Shown: piece after piece, positions 38,240-48,454 of the stretch
How the letters are laid out: each line of letters begins with the position of its first letter
Position numbering within the stretch: the first letter of the stretch is position 1
Program-made: the position numbers and the translations under genes
The notes under the pieces: model-generated
Databases searched by the model: none
What the model saw: the letters and a program-made list of their open reading frames with translations, nothing else
Told to the model about the DNA's origin: nothing
Assembly: GCF_014805625.2 (NCBI RefSeq)
Contig: NW_023998457.1
Location: forward strand, 3,644,460-3,708,459
Source of the DNA: Glossina fuscipes
Taxonomy: Eukaryota > Arthropoda > Insecta > Diptera > Glossinidae
Length of the DNA stretch: 64,000 bases
Reading direction: 5' to 3'

Positions 38240-40629
38240 ACATTGATTCTATTTCGCTAATTAAGGGTGAGAAAAATTTGTATAAAATTTGTATCCCATT
38301 CGTAAGGCTTAAGGGATAATGAAAATACGAACATAATGACTTTTCTTTTTTTTACCAAAACTTGGTAAGTAAAGAACAATTTTATTTAGTTATTCTTAGA
38401 GAAGGGAGCTTCAACAATCTACCCATGAAGTTTTATATACATAGCGCAGAACAAATGGTTTTGACAAAGCTAATGGTTTTCCTCTGGCGCATACCTGCAA
38501 CTAAATTAACCGCCATCTTTATTAAGGTTCAGCCAAAGCACTTGATGTTCATATTGAACTTCTTTTACTCTTCCAAGCTGTGGATCATCCATTGTTGATT
38601 TGTTGACTTCTACAAGAAGAAGAAGAAGAAGAAGAAGAACATATGCCCCAATCTTGCTGGACTGTTTACCTAATCGTAGACTTTCAACCTGCTGCAGATA
38701 TCCATTCACCATACATTTCACTTACTTGAATCGTAGTGAACTCTTTAAGAAGGCATACACTAATTTCGCATCGGTCCTTCTGCGGACGTGAAAAAATGAT
38801 AATTAAAGACAGTACGCAACGGTCAACGATGTTTTTACTACAACTGTTTGTGTGACTATGCTTGCCTTACCTCTCTGAAAGAGACAGACACAACATTTCA
38901 AGAGATTCTAGTTAAAAGAGATTGTTTTGATGTTGACCTAAGCGACCTATTATAAGCAGTCAGCAGTGTTATCGATCAGAAATTTTTCCTTAATATTTCG
39001 TTATTGTTAATTATAAGCAGAAGCAACAACAAGACTTCTGTTCATTACCCTGCTGCTTTCCTTCTGTTGCAGTTTATACAAAGGGTATGATCAAAATGGA
39101 ACGAACATATAACGGTTTTAATATTTCGCAAAAATTTTATGACGGGATGGAGGATTAAAATTTATTTATTTTTTTTTTTTTATATATATATGTAGCTCAT
39201 TCATATTTAATCGTAGGGCGACAAATAAAGAAAAGAAGAAAGAAAAAAAAACAACAATAAAGGCAGTTAACTATACAACAATTGCGTTTTATTCTATAAT
39301 TAGCAGCTGTTGGTAAGATACCTGATAATAATTATGGACACGATATTCTATTCTCCCTGTTCGACAAGGTGCCATAATATGGTTAAATGCAATTTAAAAA
39401 AAAAAAAAAATACAATCGTTCAACCAAAAACCTTTCAAACATTTTTATCACAACACAATAAAGTTTTAAGCCTTTATTCTGAAAAACAATTTAAATTGAA
39501 TTGAAAATAATAAAAGAATAAAAATAAAGAAAAGCATTTGAACTGATGTTGCACGAAATTGAACAAAACTTAAAAAAAAAAAAAAAACAAAAAAAAACAA
39601 AAATTGTTAAAGGATTTCAAGCATAACGAAGGCAATCAAATGAAATAATATTTTCATTTCTTTGTTTACAATAACAATAACGTACAGGGAGACAAACAGA
39701 CGCACAGAGACCGGTCATGTAGAGATCTACTGGGAACACAAGAACATCAACAGCAGTAATAATAATAACACCACACAGAAACAACAACAACAAAAACAAC
39801 AATATCTGTACGTGTTTAAAGAAAGAAAACTTAGTTAGACGGACGTAAAGACGATTCCATCATACCAGTAAAAAACGCAAACTCAGATCCACTTTGAAAA
39901 CCTGAACCGTGAATGATGATTGTGTTGAATTTAACTGGACACAAAAACTTTTAAATACATTTCAGAAAAAGTACTACAAACACACACACACACACACACA
40001 TACACACACACACCTAAATACATTATATAGATAAAAATCGTAATTGGGTATTAAGGGTTAATGTCTAAGTAAAGATAGTAAAGTCGTAAGTAAGCGACGT
40101 GCCCGGGCATTGTAAATGCTACAAATGCTTGCGTATATTTGAGTGAATAATTTTTAACAACACATACACACACACATACCCATAGAATAAAGATAACAGT
40201 GATTACCGCGTGCTGTTGCCCTGGATGCAACCAAACACAACATTTTTGAATACACTAACATAACATAAGTAAAATAAATATTCTATGGCTTATAGCTAAA
40301 GGAACAAGAATTATAATCTATTTACACATTCAGCTCTTGATGATGAGTCCTTTCAGTCTTTTTAATGCTTACGGTAAACAGACGCACAAATCCATCTATA
40401 TATATTATACAGTAATTGTAATATGCACATTTCATAGCACGGATATAAGATTTGTTATTATTCACAGCAAAATGAAAAATAAACATTCATTATTAATAAT
40501 ATCCTGGAATTTAATTAATGTTCACATAATTTAAACGCTTTAAAAATTCTTGCGACAGCAGCAATGTATTCACAGAATGTAATCATTCTATGGGATCACA
40601 AAAAAAAAAAAAAAAAGCAAAAGAAAAAC
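38240..40629. other. Gene-free with simple repeats
   Basis: AGA triplets at 38,611-38,640, T/TA runs at 39,168-39,191, A runs 39,398-39,410 and 39,570-39,600, CA tract 39,979-40,015. No coding signal recognised. Confidence 0.55.
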
Positions 40630-41400
40630 AAGTAAAAATGCTACAGTTTGACAAGATCGATCTTTAGATACTCTACAGTAAATCATAAAAAAAAGTCGGG
40701 CCGATCATTACATACTTTATACCGCTTCGCCTAATGCCGTCATTCACTTCGTTTCTTAATAATACATCAAAAGTTATACATAAGTTGAGCAAGGCCGATC
40801 ACTAGATACCGTACATCGCTTCGCATAACATAGTCATTCTCCTCTTATTTTCTTTTACGTATTTTCATTAAAGCCCTCACATTACAAGATATTTAAGACG
40901 TCGACTAAGGTGGCCAAATTGGTTCGCTTTCCGTCATAAAAAACCACACCGTTGAAGGACTTGCTTTCATAAGAGATTTTAGGTATGGTGCGATCTAAAA
41001 AATAGATGTCTGCGATCCAAATTCCCTATGATTATAAGATAATAAAAATTGGACTTTTGTGGCATATAAAGACTTGTTTTTCATTAGGACTCTTATTGTT
41101 GGGTTGGATTATAAAAAATAGACCTACATGCTCCAAATTAAACAAACTTGATGTACATGTTGAACATTTTATTAGGAAGGAAGAAAGGCTCTATGACAAA
41201 GGGTTCAAAAACTTGTCTCATGCAATCCAAAGTTTTGACACGTTTCAACGATTTTTGTCACAAAATCGTGAAAATTGCAGTAAATCTTCATATCATATGA
41301 TGTAATAAAAGGTGGATCTATTCCCAGCCACCCTGGATGTGTTAACATACCTTCGCACAGACTTAATATGCCCTTGTGCCACAAGTGGCGTAGCGAAGGA
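40630..41400 (+). repeat. Family A repeat
   Basis: Start region is duplicated (AGTCGGGCCGATCATTACAT and GAGCAAGGCCGATCACTAGA). Ends CCCTTGTGCCACAAGTGGCG. Confidence 0.65.
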
Positions 41401-42179
41401 AAACTGATTATTTGCACAGTAATCTTTTCCATGTGCAAATCTTTTTGAATCTGATGTTACTTATTAGCAACATTTTCAACGTTTTGTTTTGCTTCGTCGA
41501 CAACGACACCGTCGACAAGGGCATTTAAAGCTTTCTTCGTTTACATATTAGATGAGTGAGAGAGGGTTTTTATTATTTTTGCGAAATATGTGCTCATTAT
41601 TTCATACTTTATATGTCCCGAGTGACGTAACATAAATCATAAGGGAGAACAAACAGCGTTTCTATGAAAGCAGTAATTAACCGGAAATTCTTTCACAAAA
41701 AGGTTCGCATGATATTGATGAAATGATTTATATTAAATCATAAAAAAAAATAGTAAGCATATCTACCCGAAAGATACAGGCGTCATTTACACTGACATTC
41801 AACCAACATTTCATTGTTTCATTCAATTATTTGAAGCCTTAAATTTAAGTGTTCAATATATCAGCTGTACAAATTTGAAGTGTGCATTTTTTCCCCGATT
41901 AAATTCAGAAGAATAATAAAAAGTTATTTATTCAGTGTAAGCTCCATCGTTAGCATTTTTCTTTAATGGCCAATCACACGCAGGGGATTTATCCCATTCG
42001 CATAACATGATGATGGTTAGAAAGAAGTGGGAAAAGAGAGATTGGAAATGGGCGCAGACTGAGTGATATCCTACACATTTATACATTTTACTTATGGTAG
42101 TCACCCTATGCAGAAATGTCCGTGTATAGGCAAGGAAGGGAATTAATAAAGATTTTTTGCTGAACTTCTTTCTCTCGCC

Positions 42180-42435
42180 TTACCTCTCTATTTCTCTCTC
42201 TCTCTCTCTCTGTCTGTAACTCGCTCTCACTCTCACTCTTGATCACTTTCTCTCTCTCCCTTTTTTTCTCTATCACTGTCACTCTCTCTCTCTCACTCAG
42301 TCACTCTCTCACTCTTCCTCAATCTCTCTCTCTCTCACTCACTCTCTCTCTCTCCCCCTCTCTCTCTCTCCCCCTCTCTCTCTCTCTACCTATTTATCTA
42401 TCTATCTCTATACCTTCATCTCTATCTCTCTCTCA
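42180..42435. repeat. (CT/TC)n-rich microsatellite tract
   Basis: About 250 bases of almost pure pyrimidine, alternating TCTC with CACTCT and CCCC interruptions and ending in TATC repeats. It lies just downstream of Mtx2. Its apparent plus-strand ORF is a by-product of the repeat (a Ser/Leu run). Confidence 0.95.
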
Positions 42436-42575
42436 CCGGATAAGGACATTCATCTAACATCTAATTAATACCAAAAGCGTAGCCATAGTAGGCCATGGAA
42501 AACTTTCCTTTTTATCTTATCCTCCACACTGAAATATTTCCCTTTAAATCGTAATAATTACTCGAGCCAAACGAT

Positions 42576-42581
42576 TTTATT
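42576..42581 (-). terminator. Candidate poly(A) signal of Mtx2
   Basis: AATAAA on the minus strand about 20 bases after the Mtx2 stop codon. A second AATAAA overlaps the stop itself (minus CAATAAAT). The spacing gives a very short 3' UTR, so a later signal may also be used. Confidence 0.45.
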
Positions 42582-42602
42582 TATCATTTATACAAAAATA
42601 AT

Positions 42603-43430
42603 TTATTGCAACGGGTTATATAACATTGGATCATAATATAATTTACGATGAGATTCAGACTCCACTTGGAAATACTCTTTATCAATGAAATGACATAATT
42701 GCACCAACAATTTAAATTGTCGAACAGTACTCTGTAAAGCTGTGTTCGGTAAATTTGAACGAAGCACTGAAAACAAATGACCAAAAACCATAGCATCTAA
42801 CGCGCATGGTTCTTCACCGTAGAAATATATTCCGCTACTTTCTTCTAATTTTGACTGTAAAATTTCACAACATTTACGCACTTTCGCAGTCACTTCATTG
42901 ATTTTCATATCCTTCCATTGATAGATTTTAAGCAATTCCTTTGCTCTACGAAGTTTGATGAAATTTTGAATTTTATTTAAAGGCCACGGATGCACACAAC
43001 CATTCCGAGGTGCTGTAAACTTGTCGTAGACATCCTTCACCATAAAACTGATGTACAATTCGGCCAAAGTAAAAACATTTTCGGCCAAGCTAAGGTAACT
43101 GCGCATTTCTAGTTTTTCATCTTTTTTCATCCAATTTTCGAGCGCTTCACCTTTGCGCTTTATATAATTAACGATCGGTGCAAACTCTGCATATATGAAT
43201 AGTCCAGATTGCAACACGGGCAACTTGGTCATACGGCCACCTGGGGACATAAATTCAGCATTCGCACATGAACGTATTTGGAAAGAGAGATTACACATTT
43301 TCATATAGGCTTTCACGGCTAGACAACTGGCACTCTCCGCTAATAAGATCTGCTCTTTTTCATAAGGTTGATAAAGTGTGACATCTTCTGGCCAGGGTTC
43401 GCTGAGGTTTTTCCATGCATTGTAATCCAT
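42603..43430 (-). CDS. Mtx2: Metaxin-2, mitochondrial outer membrane import/assembly protein
   Basis: Single-exon ORF of 275 residues. The family acts with metaxin-1 on the cytosolic face of the mitochondrial outer membrane in protein import and beta-barrel (SAM) assembly, and in insects also in mitochondrial transport. The sequence shows the metaxin-2 hallmarks in order: EPWPEDVTLYQ near residues 11-21, ANAEFMSPGG at 56-65, PWPLN at 148-152, and the GST-C signature FYGEEPCALDAMVFGHLFSV near 203-222. These align well with human metaxin-2, and the length matches (human about 263). I start at the ATG at 43,430 (context GAAATGG). The open frame runs three codons further upstream but begins there with TTG. 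No C-terminal membrane helix is seen, as expected for metaxin-2. It lies head-to-head with the RabGGT alpha gene, with transposon sequence between them. Confidence 0.93.
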   Translation of the reverse strand: MDYNAWKNLSEPWPEDVTLYQPYEKEQILLAESASCLAVKAYMKMCNLSFQIRSCANAEFMSPGGRMTKLPVLQSGLFIYAEFAPIVNYIKRKGEALENWMKKDEKLEMRSYLSLAENVFTLAELYISFMVKDVYDKFTAPRNGCVHPWPLNKIQNFIKLRRAKELLKIYQWKDMKINEVTAKVRKCCEILQSKLEESSGIYFYGEEPCALDAMVFGHLFSVLRSNLPNTALQSTVRQFKLLVQLCHFIDKEYFQVESESHRKLYYDPMLYNPLQ

Positions 43431-43559
43431 TTCAAGCAAATTTTATGATTTTTTCAAAATAATTTCTCAAAGGGTTATTGTCATAAATAATCAAAAAAAA
43501 AAAAAATAATAATAATAATAATAATAATGATATCCATATCCATAAACTTTCGTGTTAAT

Positions 43560-43905
43560 ACGTTGTCGCCACTTGTAATACATTAACTCAGTGCGGGCGT
43601 ACGTAACACGCAGTCTGTCCGTCTGTACGAATGATATTCTAACCATGTAAATTTGTTTTCAATCTAAAAAGTCGCAATTTTTTATATATTTTGATGAAAT
43701 TTGGTTCAGTAGCTCATTTTGACCCAAGGACGAGCGCTATTGAAATTGCTTCAGATCGATCTACTTTTGCGGCCTCTCTCGCAATATTCAAAGTTTATCC
43801 AAAAGTGGTTAAGTACTAGCATTTCGTCATTTTAAATTGGTATGAAAACTTTGAACCGGCTGGGGCAATGTTGGAACCCCTCTCATATAACGAAAACTAA
43901 AGTTC
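43560..43905 (-). repeat. Family A repeat, minus orientation, 5' of Mtx2
   Basis: Starts TTGTCGCCACTTGTAATACA with the CAGTCTGTCCGTCTGT core next. It lies about 130 bases upstream of the Mtx2 start codon. Confidence 0.65.
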
Positions 43906-43984
43906 TTACGACAAAAAAGGATAGTTTTCAATGCTTCATGATGAAAACTATATCATAACAGTGCTTAAACACAAAAAAAGCAGT

Positions 43985-44708
43985 AAAAAAATTATAGTCG
44001 GGCAAGGCCGACCATAAATACCCTACATCACATTATCTAACACAATTCTTATTCTTGTATGAAATTGCAATTATGGCCCAATTTTCATCACCACATATTA
44101 AAACTTAGACTTTTCTGCTCCACAAAAGAACAGTTTTCGTGAAAGTCATTATTAGGGTAGGATCGAAAAAATATGCATAGATGGTCCCACTTTGGTACAG
44201 TTTATTGTTTTATGTTAAATTACAATTATACATTTTGTCGTAGGATCTTCAGTTTTCGGTATATGAGGCGGTTCAAAAATGGCCACAGCCAGTCCAAAGT
44301 TTTCGTACGAATTTAGAATGCCCAGATACTACTGCTTAGACATTTTTGCTGACAAATTTTGAAAATTGCAAATTTTTTCCATATAATGAGTTTTCAGAAA
44401 AGGGCGTTACACTGAGACTGGTCGAAAAAGTGGCTTGATCCGAGCCATTTTCAACAGCGTTCGTCCTTGGGTCAAAACAAGTCATTCTACCAAATTTCAT
44501 CAAAATATCTCAATAATTGCGACCTGTAGCTTGAAAACAAATTTGCATGGTCAGCCATCAGGCGGACGAACAGGCTTAGATCAAATCAGATTATGATTCT
44601 GAATCTATCGATAAAATAAAAGATCTAGCTTCTAGCTTACGCCCTTCACCGTTTTACATACGACCGCACTAACTTAACGTAGCCTATATCACACGTGGTG
44701 TAGGGTAT
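43985..44708 (+). repeat. Family A repeat, best preserved copy
   Basis: Starts AATTATAGTCGGGCAAGGCC and AAATACCCTACATCACATTA. Ends ATCACACGTGGTGTAGGGTA. The terminal inverted repeat TACCCTACATCAC / GTGGTGTAGGGTA is clearly visible. With the minus copy at 43,560 it forms an inverted pair in the Mtx2-RabGGTa interval. Confidence 0.8.
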
Positions 44709-46760
44709 AATAAAAATCGGGTTGGTTGTTTTAAAGAAAGTAAATGCTTCTATTCTCAAGCTGTCAACAATGACAAAATATACGTCGATTGAATAAATAC
44801 GTCATGCTTATCCACTAAATTGCTTGATTGCTGTTATCAAATTCAGACAACATTCATTACCTGTGTTGTGCGCCCTACTAAATGGATAAGTACCATTGGA
44901 GTATGACGTTATGCCGACTGGACCAATTGTGATTGGAAAATCTTTCAACTATCTTATTGATTTTTTGCTTTACGTACGCATAATAGCTGCAAGATTCGTC
45001 CTGTCACATTAGTCATGTCACGAGAAAGTTAAATAACTCACATTTTACTTGTTTAGAGTTAGCAGTTTCAGAGTCGCGTTTACAACAAAAAATCAGCTGT
45101 AAATGGAAAACAAAATAAATTATTTACAAATAACTGAACTAAAACAAAAAATTCTGTACAATTTTGATTTTATTTACGTTTGCATAATTTTATTGTTGAT
45201 TGTATCATGGTGTTTGTCTGCGAACAAGCAAATATCAAATTTTCCACCCATTTACACTTTGGTTTTTCAAAATAAACACCATACATAGTGCAAAACTGAA
45301 CGTCTTTCAACTTACGTCGTCGAAATAAGAGTAATCACGTATGAAAAATCAAGTCCCGCTTTTGAATTCAATTATTTGGCATAAAAAGCTGAATACAAAA
45401 ACGAAACCAGGCTTCAGCTATGTGATTAACCCCGAAAGCTAGTTAAGCAACATAATCTGTACCCACCCTGATTTATTCAGTTTCACATCTGTAACTATTT
45501 GCTAATTGGACAATTCCTTGCTATTTCGTAAGATATCCAAAACAGAAAGAACAAACTTTAGTTCAACAATCGAAATAGAGAAAAAGATGTCTTTCAGTTC
45601 TTAAATAGCCTTCTAATTAGCCCGGAAAAAATTGTATTAGATTTTGCGTGAATTTTAAACTACTATAAAACCATAGCAGAATGCTGCCATAAGTTCAAGC
45701 GTTTTAAGTAATCCAGATAAACCGCTTTACGTACACCTTTCGCGTTGATCTAGAAATTTTATACCAGCTCTCAATCTAATATTTCACACAGACTGACAGT
45801 TAAAGTGCCCCGCCTATCAGGTATATTCGTAAGTTTTAGCTCAATATTTGTAAAAAATTCTATGTTACACTTTTTTACTTATTATGGACGTCACTATCGT
45901 CTTCAAAGCTAAGCTATGCCCATCAGCTAAGAATTGCAGATCTCAATGTTTAGCAAGTATTATAAGAGGCAGACGGATTTGCAGTCATCTTCCTAGAACA
46001 AAGAATATATATACAAACATATATATTCTTTAATATATGCAAACATATATAGTCTTTAAGTTAGATGATAGAAAATCTTTGGTTAAACTTGTAAAAACCA
46101 GCGAATATTTATCGCATGATATGTATTTGTATTTGCTTTAAAATGCTTTACGCAGCTATACTAATTAACACAGGCAATTATACGACAAGATTGTTTTACG
46201 CCGTCTTAACTGAACAACCAAAAAAAAAAAAATTTATAAAGAAAAATCTGTCATTCGTAAGTGGGAATAGGACTTATACTTATTTAATATATTAAATATT
46301 ATATATATTACACATTATAATTGATTTCAATAAAGCAGAAAACGAAGTTGATTTCGGACAATGGTTCAAATTCTCAAAAGAAGTTGCCTTACATTTGTTT
46401 CTTTCATTTTCCGATATTTGTCTTGTTTATTTTTTTGCTTTTAGATTGTTTGCTTATTTGGTTGCTTTTGAATAAATTTATATAAATAAAAAAAAAATCG
46501 AATAAATAAAAGAAAAATTGCTAGTTGGAATTTTACAAAATTTGCTAGGGTTAACGTAACCATTCTCTTTAAATTCTCAATAAATTGTTTGTTGGGTTGA
46601 CAAACAGCTGTTATACATGCTATCTCGTTTTTTAATTTATCTGCAAACTGTTGTCATTAAAACAACCACCATTTACAAACAATTGTTTTGTTCAATAAAA
46701 AACTAAATTTTGTCAATTTAGAAGGAAATAAAGATTTTGTGAGATCTAAAAACAAGAATA
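44709..46760. other. Interval between family A pair and RabGGTa
   Basis: Mostly unique AT-rich DNA. A 61-codon plus ORF at 45,103-45,288 with one hydrophobic stretch follows an ATCAGCTGT motif. The region 46,500-46,760 is the likely RabGGTa promoter and 5' UTR. Confidence 0.5.
46603..46612 (+). promoter_or_regulatory. AACAGCTGTT palindrome, E-box core-promoter motif
   Basis: A palindromic CAGCTG E-box about 150 bases before the RabGGT alpha start codon. It matches the E-box type core-promoter element (consensus AWCAGCTGWT) common in Drosophila housekeeping promoters. No TATA box at a sensible distance stands out. The same 10-mer also occurs once at 11,216 with no gene nearby, so the motif alone is weak evidence. 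Confidence 0.4.
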
Positions 46761-48269
46761 ATGCACGGGCGTCTTAAAGTTAGAACCACTGAAGAGGAGC
46801 GCGAACATAAAAAGAAAGAACAGGCCTTGAAAGTGAAAGCCTACAAAGCAGCCATGCAGCTAATAATGACGAAACGTCAGAAGCAAGAATACGATGATGA
46901 AATGCTAAGTGCCAGCACACCTATTTTACAAAGAAATCCTGACGTTACTACACTTTGGAATATACGCCGAGAATGCGTTTTGGAGAAAGTAAAAAATATT
47001 AAATCTTTAACAGACGAGCATTCCGATGGCAATGAAAATGAAAGTGAAGAAGAGTCTGTGGCCACGAAACAGCGAAAAATTCAACAAATATTTGAAGGAG
47101 AATTAAATTTCACTGAACATTGTTTGCCGGTTAATCCAAAAAGTTATAATATTTGGCATCATCGTATTTGGGTGCTGGAAAATTCTCCACAAGCCAATTG
47201 GCAAAATGAGCTGGCATTGTGTTCTTCGTATTTAAAAAAAGATGAGCGTAATTTTCATACTTGGGACTATCGACGCTATGTAGTAGAAAAAGCTAAAGTT
47301 CCCAAACAAAAGGAACTTGATTTTTGTACGGAAAAAATTAAAATTAACTTTTCAAATTATTCATCTTGGCATCAACGAAGCTTATTACTACCGATACTCT
47401 ACCCTTATGAGGGTAAAGCCAAACCTAAAAAGCCAATGAACGAAGAAAAACTAAAAGAGGAATTGGAAATGGTTTTAACAGCGGCATTTACTGATCCAAA
47501 CGATAGTTCAGCTTGGTTTTATCAAAGATGGCTATTGGGTTATTCTCGACCCGAAATGGCGGTATGCGCCTTTAGGGCTAATCAAGAAAAAGCTGTAATA
47601 GTTTTCACTAAACCACTTGCGAGTAAAGGTTTAAAAGTCACATTGAAGTCAAGCGATAAAGAACAAGAGTTAACAGAATGGCATACAGTTAATTTAGGGC
47701 CTTCGGACTGCATGCTTAAGACAACATTAAAAGCGGAGAGTAATTTAAAAATTTTCAATTATATCGAAGTTTGCACGCCTCTCTATACCAGTGAATTGCT
47801 GCCATTGAAGATCTTTCACGATGACATTTATTACTTTCAAGCTTTAGTAAGTTGCACTGCATATACCGACGATGTCTTAGATGAACTTAAAGCCCATTTG
47901 CAAATGTGTGAAAATCTCTTGGAATATGAACCAGATAGTAAATGGACTTTATTAACTTCGGCTTTATTAATGCGTGCTATTGACTCGCAAAAATATCATT
48001 TAAAGGCATTGAACTATTTGGAGAAATTGCAAACTGTTGATAATTTAAGAGAAAACTATTATAAAGATTTAGCTTCCAAATGGATTTTAGAAAACGCCTT
48101 AATGGATTGGTCTAAAACTGAAAATATACCGAAACAATTGAATCTAAATGATTTAAAGCAATTAACCACCTTAACCGATCCTCAGTATTTATGCATAGCC
48201 GATGAAATTTTACTATCGGATAATTTAAAAGAACGGTGCACGGCACTGAAAACTTTTCAAGAAATATGA
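46761..48269 (+). CDS. RabGGTa: Rab geranylgeranyltransferase (GGTase-II) alpha subunit
   Basis: Single-exon gene of 502 residues. With the beta subunit and Rab escort protein it attaches geranylgeranyl groups to C-terminal cysteines of Rab GTPases in the cytosol. It opens with MHGRLKV, as in mammals; His2 of the rat enzyme is known to reach the zinc of the beta-subunit active site. Five PFTA helical repeats are visible, with cores TLWNIRRE (64-71), IWHHRIW (131-137), TWDYRRY (167-173), SWHQRS (202-207) and AWFYQRWLLG (251-260). An Ig-like insert follows (about 264-350), then the last helical part containing LLEYEPDSKW. The mammalian C-terminal leucine-rich repeats are reduced here to about 50 residues with one recognisable remnant (LNLNDLKQLTTL). 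Start at 46,761 in context AATAATGC. Confidence 0.95.
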   Translation: MHGRLKVRTTEEEREHKKKEQALKVKAYKAAMQLIMTKRQKQEYDDEMLSASTPILQRNPDVTTLWNIRRECVLEKVKNIKSLTDEHSDGNENESEEESVATKQRKIQQIFEGELNFTEHCLPVNPKSYNIWHHRIWVLENSPQANWQNELALCSSYLKKDERNFHTWDYRRYVVEKAKVPKQKELDFCTEKIKINFSNYSSWHQRSLLLPILYPYEGKAKPKKPMNEEKLKEELEMVLTAAFTDPNDSSAWFYQRWLLGYSRPEMAVCAFRANQEKAVIVFTKPLASKGLKVTLKSSDKEQELTEWHTVNLGPSDCMLKTTLKAESNLKIFNYIEVCTPLYTSELLPLKIFHDDIYYFQALVSCTAYTDDVLDELKAHLQMCENLLEYEPDSKWTLLTSALLMRAIDSQKYHLKALNYLEKLQTVDNLRENYYKDLASKWILENALMDWSKTENIPKQLNLNDLKQLTTLTDPQYLCIADEILLSDNLKERCTALKTFQEI

Positions 48270-48448
48270 AAATAGTTAAGTATAGAAATTTATATAAATG
48301 AAAATTCCTTATCACTTTTAGTTAAGAATATATACTTATAATATATATAAAGTCTATTAAACTTACCCTACTTATTTATAAAATAGAATCGGCCCAAAAA
48401 TTTATATATAAATTCACTAGTGCTTTAAATATGTTGACGGTTTATCCA

Positions 48449-48454
48449 AATAAA
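48449..48454 (+). terminator. Candidate poly(A) signal of RabGGTa
   Basis: AATAAA about 180 bases past the stop codon in an AT-rich 3' flank. It is the first canonical hexamer I noticed on this strand after the gene. Confidence 0.4.

Noticed and set aside
42239..42457. Ser/Leu-rich plus ORF
   Set aside because: A reading of the CT dinucleotide tract.
43431..43439. Start of Mtx2 three codons further upstream
   Set aside because: The codon there is TTG; the ATG at 43,430 has better context and fits the family.
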